A stretch of DNA of 56,308 bases from Crocinitomicaceae bacterium (GTDB lineage Bacteria; Bacteroidota; Bacteroidia; Flavobacteriales_D; Crocinitomicaceae). Under the pieces are notes generated by a model that had not been told where the DNA came from, did not search any database, and was given only the letters and a program-made list of their open reading frames with translations. Positions 49,677 to 56,308 of the stretch are shown piece after piece (the first letter of the stretch is position 1; every line of letters starts with the position of its first letter). The position numbers and the translations under genes were made by a program. The DNA lies in NCBI GenBank assembly GCA_029251865.1, contig JAQXCN010000058.1:1-56308 (forward strand), in the 5' to 3' direction.

Positions 49677-50470
49677 ATAAATGGTTGAAGATTTTACTGT
49701 GGGTTGTCCTTTTTTCTGGAGTTGTTGCCATTTTAATATGGGAACAATCTGAAGAATCAAGTGCAGATATTAAGATGCCTTTGATTCAAATAACGGTCAC
49801 AGGACAAGATACTTTTTTGACACAAGATGAGGTGATTAATCGGCTCCAAACTCAGCAGATTTTTGACCCTCAGGGTTCTGTGGCTGATTTAGATATCGCT
49901 TTAGCTGAAGCCGTTTTAGATACCATGCCTGAAATCAAACACGCTGATGTTTATAAACACTTGAATGGTTTGTGGCATATTGATCTTGAGCTCATTAAGC
50001 CCATTGCTAGAGTATTTCCTGAAGGGCAAGCTTCATTCTATTTGGACACGGATGGTAACAAGATGAGGCGTTCTTCAATACATACGGCGCGGACACTTAT
50101 TTTTTCCGGTAACATTCCTGACCGAATAACGACTGAAAATGTGAATTCAATTATCAACAACGACTCCTTGAAAAGTATTAGGCTTTTAGATGATATCTAT
50201 CGCATTTCAAATTATGTTTGTAAGGACCCCTTACTGCAATCTTTAATAGGCCAGGTGTATTTTGATGAAAATAAAGATTTCATTCTTATTCCGGTTTTGG
50301 GTAGTCAAAAAATAGTTTTTGGTACAGCAGAAACGATAGAAGAGGTTAGTGATAAATTCAATAGGCTTAAGGTTTTCTATAAAGAAGCCATGCCATTTGA
50401 AGGTTGGAACAAGTACAGTGAAATAAGTTTAAAATATGAAGGACAAGTCGTTTGCAGAAAATTCAGCTGA
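49673..50470 (+). CDS. ftsQ: cell division protein FtsQ
   Basis: The 265-residue protein has a very short cytoplasmic start, one membrane helix (about 5-22) and a periplasmic region with a POTRA-like segment (IQITVTGQDTFLTQDEVINRL, interrupted here to keep within domain bounds, about 35-55) and the later DIDLELIKPIARVFPEG. Position between murC and ftsA is the FtsQ place. It organises the divisome in the periplasm. The ftsA start lies 35 bases inside its 3' end. Confidence 0.9.
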   Translation: MNKWLKILLWVVLFSGVVAILIWEQSEESSADIKMPLIQITVTGQDTFLTQDEVINRLQTQQIFDPQGSVADLDIALAEAVLDTMPEIKHADVYKHLNGLWHIDLELIKPIARVFPEGQASFYLDTDGNKMRRSSIHTARTLIFSGNIPDRITTENVNSIINNDSLKSIRLLDDIYRISNYVCKDPLLQSLIGQVYFDENKDFILIPVLGSQKIVFGTAETIEEVSDKFNRLKVFYKEAMPFEGWNKYSEISLKYEGQVVCRKFS

Positions 50471-51731
50471 GTCGGGTAAGAAATCCGTTGTTGTTGGTTT
50501 AGATATAGGTACCACAAAAATCGCCTGTTTTGTCGGTGTAAAAAACGAACATGGGAAGATTGAAATCATTTCTCAAGGGAAGAGTGAATCTTTAGGCGTC
50601 AAGAAAGGTGTGGTGTCTAACATTCATAGAACCGTTGAATCCATTAAGTCTGCCATTCAAAATACGGAGCAAAATTGCAAAGAAGGAAATTTAAAGTTAA
50701 GCAACGTCGTTGTTGGAATCGCCGGGCAGCACATCAAGAGTATGCAGACCAGTGACAGCTATACACGTAAAAATCGTGAAGAGGAAATCTCTCAAGGCGA
50801 CATTACAACTTTTGTAAACAACATGTATGAGTTGGTTATGAATCCGGGCGAAGAAATAATTACGGTTATCCCTCAAGAATACACAGTGGATGGTGAGCAA
50901 GGTATTAAAGAACCTGTTGGAATGGCAGGTGTTAGACTCGAGGCTAATTTTCACATTATCTCGGGTCAGGTAAGTAATGTAAAAAACATTTACAATTGTG
51001 TTCAAAAAGCGGGTCTTGAGATTAGCGAAGTAATTCTTGAGCCGATCGCTTCAGCGGATGCGGTTTTGAGTGATGAGGAAAAGGAAGCAGGAATTGTTCT
51101 TGTTGATATAGGTGGCGGTACAACGGATGTTGCTATTTTCCATGACGGCATTATTCGCCACACGGCAGTAATTCCTTTCGGTGGTAATGTTGTCACTCAG
51201 GATATTAAAACAGGATGTAGAATATTAGAGCGTCATGCTGAGCGCCTCAAAGTTAAGTTTGGAAGTGCACTTGCCTCAGAAAGTAGTGATAAAGAAGTGG
51301 TTTGTATACCTGGTCTTCGTGGTCAGAAGGCAAAAGAAATCACTGTAAGAAACCTTGCGAGTATCATTGAGGCCCGAATGGTTGAAATCATTGAAAAGGT
51401 CAATAATGAGATTCAAAACTCAGGGTATGCTAAGGATATTATCGGAGGTATCGTAGTAACTGGAGGTGGATCGAAGTTGAAACACCTTACACAGCTTGTG
51501 GAATATTTGACGGGGATGGATGCCAGAATTGGATACCCAAATGAACATCTTGCAAATACGAATGATGAAGCATTAACAAGTCCTATTTATTCAACTGGAA
51601 TCGGGCTTGTTTTGAAGGGTTTCGACAAGAGTTCAAAACCAATTGAAGAACAAGAAGAGGAAGAACCGGCAGTTCGGGGTAAGTTTTTTGAGAAGGTACT
51701 CATGCGCGTGACTGGTATTTTTGAAGATTAA
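50436..51731 (+). CDS. ftsA: cell division protein FtsA
   Basis: FtsA is an actin-like ATPase that tethers FtsZ to the membrane. The 431-residue protein has VVGLDIGTTKIACFVG near the N-terminus, the VLVDIGGGTTDVAIF phosphate-2 motif, VVTGGGSKLKH for adenosine binding, and a C-terminal amphipathic helix (VRGKFFEKVLMRVTGIFED) expected to contact the membrane. It overlaps ftsQ by 35 bases and precedes ftsZ by 27. Confidence 0.97.
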   Translation: MKDKSFAENSAESGKKSVVVGLDIGTTKIACFVGVKNEHGKIEIISQGKSESLGVKKGVVSNIHRTVESIKSAIQNTEQNCKEGNLKLSNVVVGIAGQHIKSMQTSDSYTRKNREEEISQGDITTFVNNMYELVMNPGEEIITVIPQEYTVDGEQGIKEPVGMAGVRLEANFHIISGQVSNVKNIYNCVQKAGLEISEVILEPIASADAVLSDEEKEAGIVLVDIGGGTTDVAIFHDGIIRHTAVIPFGGNVVTQDIKTGCRILERHAERLKVKFGSALASESSDKEVVCIPGLRGQKAKEITVRNLASIIEARMVEIIEKVNNEIQNSGYAKDIIGGIVVTGGGSKLKHLTQLVEYLTGMDARIGYPNEHLANTNDEALTSPIYSTGIGLVLKGFDKSSKPIEEQEEEEPAVRGKFFEKVLMRVTGIFED

Positions 51732-51758
51732 TAAGAAGATAACGTTAAAACTAGAGAT

Positions 51759-53393
51759 ATGGAATTTGATATACCAAAAGAAAACAGTTCAGACATCAAA
51801 GTAGTTGGTGTCGGAGGCGGGGGTAGTAACGCTGTGAATCACATGTTTAATCAGGGGATTCAAGGTGTTGATTTTATCATCTGCAATACGGATCGTCAGG
51901 CATTGGATATCTCTCCAGTACCCTATAAGATTCAACTGGGCACCGAACTAACCGAAGGTAGAGGAGCAGGTATGAAACCAGAGGTTGGTGAAAATGCGGC
52001 CCTAGAAAATCTTGAAGACATTCGTGAGCTTTTGAGTCAAAATACGAAAATGTTGTTTGTTACGGCAGGAATGGGTGGCGGTACAGGAACCGGTGCTGGT
52101 CCAGTAATTGCTCAAATTGCAAAAGATCTAGGCATTCTTACGGTTGGTATTGTGACTGTCCCATTTAATTTCGAAGGAAAAAAACGTAGAATTCAGGCTG
52201 AGGCAGGGCTAGAGAGAATGCGTCAAAACGTAGATAGCTTACTCATAATCAGCAATGAAAGACTCAGAGATTTTGGAAAGAACATGGCATTAACAGCGGC
52301 CTTTGCGCATGCCGATGATATCTTAACGGTTGCAGCGAAAGGTATTGCAGAGTTGATTTCCAGAACAGGTTTAATTAATACAGATTTTAACGATGTGAAC
52401 ACGGTTCTTCGTGACAGTGGGCACGCCATAATGGGCTCTGCACAAGCAGAAGGTGAGGATAGAGCTATGGATGCCGTTACAGCAGCGCTTGCATCACCAT
52501 TATTAAATGACAATGACATAAACGGAGCCAATTATATCCTCCTGAATATTAGTTACAGTAAGTCCAATGAAATCACCATGGATGAAATGGGTGAGATTAC
52601 AGATTACGTACAAGAAGAAGCAGGCTCTACAGCGGATGTGATATTTGGTGTGGGTGAAGATGAAGCACTGGGCGATAAACTTTCTGTTACCATAATTGCA
52701 ACAGGTTTCGCTACCTCAGATGATTTAATTGTTCCCTTAGGGAAGCCAGCAGAGCGTATTAATATTCCTCTTGAAGATGCGGCAAGTAAGGAAATCAAAC
52801 AACCACTAAATAATCCCACAACCTCAACAGCTGAAAGTAATGAAGAAGTGCTTGCAGAGGATGAGCCTTTCGTGAAAACAGTAACGCCAATTGTACTCGA
52901 AAACCAAAATGTTGAGAAAGAAGAAGTCGCATTGGATGAAGAAAAGATTGTTCACGACCTTTCATCAGATGAGAGCGAAAATAGCACTGAAGATACTAAT
53001 GATGGACCGATTGCATGGGAAATTAGTGAAACCATTGTTCCAGAAAACTTAAATGAAGTTGAGGCACAGCCTGACTTATTTGCGGAAACAGAAGTGATTA
53101 AGCACCAACTTGATGATGATGTAGATGCCGAAACTGAACACAAGCCAAGCGCCGAGGACCATCAAAAGATGACGCAAGATCGAGTAACTAAAATTCAGGA
53201 ACATACTTCGCGTCTTAAGAACGTAGATGGGATCACTGATTATGAGAAAGAACCTGCTTTTAAAAGAAGGTCTTTATTTCTAGATAATAGTAAGCCTAGC
53301 GAAAGTAAGCCCAGCCGATTTGGATTGTCAGAGGATGAAGACGGCGGGTCTGATTTAAGCGACAATAGTTTCCTTCACGATAACGTAGATTAA
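51759..53393 (+). CDS. ftsZ: cell division protein FtsZ
   Basis: FtsZ is the tubulin-like GTPase that forms the division ring. The 544-residue protein has VVGVGGGGSNAVNHM at the start, the tubulin signature GMGGGTGTGAGPV (about 107-119) and the T7 loop NTDFNDVNTVL. After about residue 325 comes a long acidic linker. A conserved tail motif, YEKEPAFKRRSLF, sits near 490-502 and is followed by a further polar stretch of about 40 residues rich in Ser, Asp and Glu. The yqeY-like gene begins at the base after its stop. Confidence 0.98.
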   Translation: MEFDIPKENSSDIKVVGVGGGGSNAVNHMFNQGIQGVDFIICNTDRQALDISPVPYKIQLGTELTEGRGAGMKPEVGENAALENLEDIRELLSQNTKMLFVTAGMGGGTGTGAGPVIAQIAKDLGILTVGIVTVPFNFEGKKRRIQAEAGLERMRQNVDSLLIISNERLRDFGKNMALTAAFAHADDILTVAAKGIAELISRTGLINTDFNDVNTVLRDSGHAIMGSAQAEGEDRAMDAVTAALASPLLNDNDINGANYILLNISYSKSNEITMDEMGEITDYVQEEAGSTADVIFGVGEDEALGDKLSVTIIATGFATSDDLIVPLGKPAERINIPLEDAASKEIKQPLNNPTTSTAESNEEVLAEDEPFVKTVTPIVLENQNVEKEEVALDEEKIVHDLSSDESENSTEDTNDGPIAWEISETIVPENLNEVEAQPDLFAETEVIKHQLDDDVDAETEHKPSAEDHQKMTQDRVTKIQEHTSRLKNVDGITDYEKEPAFKRRSLFLDNSKPSESKPSRFGLSEDEDGGSDLSDNSFLHDNVD

Positions 53394-53843
53394 ATGTCAT
53401 TATCCGATCAAATTAACCAATCTATTAAAGCCGCGATGCGCGCGAAGGACAAGGTGCGTCTTTCTACATTGCGGGATATTAAATCTAAAATCATGGTGGA
53501 AGCGACCTCAGGCAGTGGCCAAGAAGTCACAGATGCTGTTGTGCTAAAGATTTGTATGAAGCTTCATAAACAGCGAAAAGAAACATATGCACTGTACAAA
53601 GAACAGGGAAGAGATGATCTCGCAAAGGAGGAATTTGACCAAGCTGAAATTATAGAGGCCTTTTTACCAAAGATGCTCTCTGAAGAGGAAGTTAGAGCTG
53701 AAGTACTTGAGGCTATAAACGCGACAGGTGCATCAGGCCCCCAAGATATGGGTAAATGTATGGGTATGCTCACCAAAAAACTTGCAGGAAAGGCAGATGG
53801 AAAGTTGATATCATCCATTGTTCGTCAGGAGCTGAGTAAATAA
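53394..53843 (+). CDS. GatB/YqeY domain-containing protein
   Basis: The 149-residue protein matches the YqeY family: KAAMRAKDKVRLSTLRDIKS at the N-terminus, EQGRDDLAKEE in the middle and the C-terminal helical domain MGKCMGMLTKKLAGKADGK shared with GatB, which binds tRNA. The role of stand-alone members is not settled. It follows ftsZ without any gap and ends the dcw transcript; no clear hairpin terminator follows. Confidence 0.93.
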   Translation: MSLSDQINQSIKAAMRAKDKVRLSTLRDIKSKIMVEATSGSGQEVTDAVVLKICMKLHKQRKETYALYKEQGRDDLAKEEFDQAEIIEAFLPKMLSEEEVRAEVLEAINATGASGPQDMGKCMGMLTKKLAGKADGKLISSIVRQELSK

Positions 53844-53878
53844 CTTGTGGTAATACGACCTGTATTTACTGATGATTT

Positions 53879-54017
53879 GTTGTCTGAAAATTAATATCAA
53901 AACACTACTCTTATAACCTTCTTTAATGAGTAAATCCATTCCAATGGATATTCATTTAGAACAGTTGTCTGTTCTTCTAAACCCTTACTTTACATAAAAT
54001 TCCTGTTTTCAGACAAC
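53879..54017. repeat. inverted repeat framing the 3' spacer before the surface protein gene
   Basis: GTTGTCTGAAAA (53879-53890) occurs again as its exact reverse complement at 54006-54017. A shorter copy, GTTGTCTG, lies at 53964-53971. Between them is a perfect palindrome with arms ATCCATT and AATGGAT (53934-53949). The 263-base spacer holds no gene; the elements may be operators or a long-range hairpin. Confidence 0.6.
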
Positions 54018-54106
54018 CAAAACGTTTAAATTTGCGTTATACGCTCAAACTAACAAAACTCTATCGTCACTTATTTCAATCACCGACGATTTTTAATGAT
54101 ACGAAA

Positions 54107-56308
54107 ATGAAGAAGAACATCTACGTCTTTTTGATTGCACTTCCTTTTGTAATACTTTTTTCTGCATTTGATGCATACGGGCAAGCCTGTTGTAGTTCCG
54201 AAAGCTACGGTCAGTTTCCGGCCTCAACTTATTCCTGCCTTAATACGGATGGTACCGTGGAGACCATAACCACAACCGGAAGAGGTGGCGAATATTCTCG
54301 AGTTGATGTAATTAATGGTTACGAATACTCTTTTCAAACCACTAAATTAAACCTAAACAATGGTAATGTAAATGCTAAGCACGTTTCAATTACTAATGCT
54401 GATGGAAGTTCATGTCTGGCAGATAGGCAACAAACAGGTGAGGCAGGCTGGTTAGTTTGGACAGCAACTTATACAGGAGAGCTGCGTTTCTATTCTCATA
54501 AAAAAAGCAACTGTGCTTCAGACGCAGGCACGTCATATACCCGTAAAATTAAATGTCAAGCTCCTCCGGTAATTACATCTTTTACCCCGAGTGCAGTATG
54601 TCAAGGGGCATCTGTAACCATAACAGGTACCAATTTAGCATCTGCAACTGCGGTGACTGTAGGTGGTGTTTCGGTCACGGTAACTTCAAATACGGCAACA
54701 GAGATCATAGCCACCATTGGTGTTGGACCTTCTGGTGATGTAAGCGTCACCAACAGTTTTGGAACCGGAGTGAGTTCAAACGAGCTTACGGTAAAAGAAC
54801 AACCTCAGGGCCTTTCTGTCTCCTCGAATGGTGTAACAAATGTATGTTCAGGAGGTTCAGTTGCATTATCTTCTTCAGTCACAATACCATCCATTCCTTC
54901 AAGCTACAGCGATAGCTATGCCACCAGTAACCTGGACACCTACATTTCCAATGTGACTTTAAATTCCGTATCGACGAATTCAGGAATAAATATTGCGAAT
55001 GAGGTTACGGATAATTTAGCTTCTGTAATCACCATAACACCTGGAGGTTCATATACGCTAAGTATTACAACCTCTGATGATGATCTCAGTGCAACGTATG
55101 ACCATGGAATCGCCGCATATATTGATTGGAATGCCGACGGTGACTTTGCCGATGCGGATGAGAATGTGTACACGACAGTCAGTGAAGTTGATATAACTAC
55201 AATTTCAACAACGGTAAATGTTCCCTCAACATTAACATCGGGAGACATAATGCTGCGCGTAGTTGTAAATGAAGCGTCAGCTTCACCGCAGTCAACAGGT
55301 ACGTATCAGTATGGAGAAACGGAGGAGTATACGCTGCGTTACAGTCCTGACTATACATACGATTGGGAGTCAAGTCCTGCAGGATTTACTTCCGAATTGC
55401 AAGATGTAACAAGTAATGCCATCAGTCAAACTACAACGTACACGGTAACGGCAGCCTTAAATGGCTGTGAAGCCTCAGCCTCTACTTCAGCAATTAGTGC
55501 AGTAGCGGCTCCAGAAGTGTCTTCTGCAGCCTCATCTACATCAGATGTCGCGGTTTGCGGATTGGATACTTATGCGGTAAATCTTTCCAACTCAACGAGT
55601 GGGACATGGTCTGCTTCACCTGCCAATGCAGCATTATTTGTACCTTCTCAAGGTTCTCAAAACATTAGTGTTAGTCCTACGGGAGTGAATCAAAATGTTA
55701 CCTTCACCTGGACTGAAAATACCGGTGTTTGTAGTGGGATAACAGATCAAATTATTATTTCATTTAATCAGCCTGTGGATATCGACAACGCTGTAATTTC
55801 CATAGCGGGAGCAGACTCTGATACCTACCTTTGGGGAGGTTTATCAGATGCAGACTGGTCAACGGGTAGCAATTGGTACAAATGGAATGGAATTTTGTGG
55901 ATTAAACAAAACGCCGCTCCAAATTCTAGTGAGGCAAAAATATATATTCAACCTGCAGATAACTTATGTATTACGGCCACTGCACCTAGCGCGGTCAGCG
56001 GATCTGTAAACACCATTGATGTTGCCAATGGAGCAAGTCTGGATTTAAGTACCAGTGTAATCGCTATATCAGGTAATATTAACAACGCCGGGAGTATTTC
56101 TGCGAGCACATCAACGATCGAGTTTAATGGCACGAGTGAGCAAACCATCGCTGGAGGAGGGTCAACGGTTTTTAATAACTTGACTGTAAATAAGTCATCA
56201 AGTGCCTTGGTTATGAATAGTCCTGTCACCGTTTCAGGAGCATTGACAATGACAGAAGGAAACATCAACAATGGTTCGAATATTCTAACAATCGGTGAAT
56301 CAAGTGCA
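54107..56308 (+). CDS. large secreted surface protein with IPT/TIG and GEVED domains (N-terminal part)
   Basis: The frame is open from ATG 54107 to the window end (734 codons) without a stop. A signal peptide covers about residues 1-26. A cysteine-containing beta domain follows, then an IPT/TIG domain (about 153-230), an Ig-like stretch with CSGGSVALSS, and a GEVED domain (about 290-407, with AAYIDWNADGDF and GETEEYTLRY). Later Ser/Thr/Asn-rich repeats include WSTGSNWYKWNG. Such proteins in Bacteroidota are usually exported by the type IX system through a C-terminal signal, which would lie beyond the window. Likely roles are adhesion or cell-surface structure; the ligand is unknown. Confidence 0.88.
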   Translation, partial: MKKNIYVFLIALPFVILFSAFDAYGQACCSSESYGQFPASTYSCLNTDGTVETITTTGRGGEYSRVDVINGYEYSFQTTKLNLNNGNVNAKHVSITNADGSSCLADRQQTGEAGWLVWTATYTGELRFYSHKKSNCASDAGTSYTRKIKCQAPPVITSFTPSAVCQGASVTITGTNLASATAVTVGGVSVTVTSNTATEIIATIGVGPSGDVSVTNSFGTGVSSNELTVKEQPQGLSVSSNGVTNVCSGGSVALSSSVTIPSIPSSYSDSYATSNLDTYISNVTLNSVSTNSGINIANEVTDNLASVITITPGGSYTLSITTSDDDLSATYDHGIAAYIDWNADGDFADADENVYTTVSEVDITTISTTVNVPSTLTSGDIMLRVVVNEASASPQSTGTYQYGETEEYTLRYSPDYTYDWESSPAGFTSELQDVTSNAISQTTTYTVTAALNGCEASASTSAISAVAAPEVSSAASSTSDVAVCGLDTYAVNLSNSTSGTWSASPANAALFVPSQGSQNISVSPTGVNQNVTFTWTENTGVCSGITDQIIISFNQPVDIDNAVISIAGADSDTYLWGGLSDADWSTGSNWYKWNGILWIKQNAAPNSSEAKIYIQPADNLCITATAPSAVSGSVNTIDVANGASLDLSTSVIAISGNINNAGSISASTSTIEFNGTSEQTIAGGGSTVFNNLTVNKSSSALVMNSPVTVSGALTMTEGNINNGSNILTIGESSA

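Noticed and set aside
54553-54738. Small Cys/His-rich frame inside the surface protein region
   Set aside because: It lies in another frame of the long open surface-protein gene, whose domains are continuous across it.
54940-56271. Minus-strand frames opposite the surface protein
   Set aside because: Shadow frames of a Thr/Ser-rich gene; no start context or family features.

Overview
The window is a compact, AT-rich stretch of a Bacteroidota chromosome, most likely a Flavobacteriales-like marine or aquatic bacterium (inference from gene families, not from a search). Supporting signs are a fused ResB-CcsA cytochrome c maturation protein, a Bacteroidota-type FtsL, an FtsI with a C-terminal PASTA domain, a DUF3467 protein, a TPR-type hybrid membrane kinase, a secreted GEVED/IPT surface protein, general lack of Shine-Dalgarno sequences, and promoters of the TTTG-N19-TAnnTTTG type. 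No stretch longer than 300 bases lacks a gene. The longest gaps are 4999-5210, 16696-16862, 37445-37666 and 53844-54106.

Layout. 1-264 is the end of an ArsC/low-molecular-weight phosphatase-like gene. 261-4405 (minus) holds an RluA-family pseudouridine synthase and ccsBA. 4510-4998 (minus) is a DinB-like protein. 5211-13013 (plus) is a sensory locus: an H-NOX nitric-oxide sensor, a soluble GAF-PAS histidine kinase, a stand-alone receiver, a membrane TPR-PAS-GAF histidine kinase and a second stand-alone receiver. 13023-15587 carries a saccharopine dehydrogenase-like oxidoreductase, a DUF3467 protein and a GT2 glycosyltransferase, meeting a convergent GT4 glycosyltransferase.

16863-29809 is the translation/transcription block: tRNA-Thr, Tyr, Gly, Thr, tuf, tRNA-Trp, secE, nusG, rplK, rplA, rplJ, rplL, rpoB, rpoC. 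The minus strand then holds recG, accA, a sulfotransferase, lnt, rpmA, rplU and an EamA transporter (29854-37444). 37667-53843 is a complete dcw division and peptidoglycan cluster from mraZ to ftsZ plus a yqeY-like gene, nearly all overlapping or abutting. The window closes inside a large secreted repeat protein (54107 onward).

The most interesting points are: the H-NOX locus with two related kinase/receiver pairs sharing a long insertion inside the phospho-acceptor domain; a small unrecognised dcw protein between murD and ftsW that looks like a detached MurD C-terminal domain; inverted MraZ-box-like repeats flanking the dcw promoter region; an apparent one-base frameshift at codon 3 of tuf; and an RluA-family gene with no ATG, GTG or TTG start. 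No CRISPR array, insertion sequence, prophage or rRNA gene was seen.
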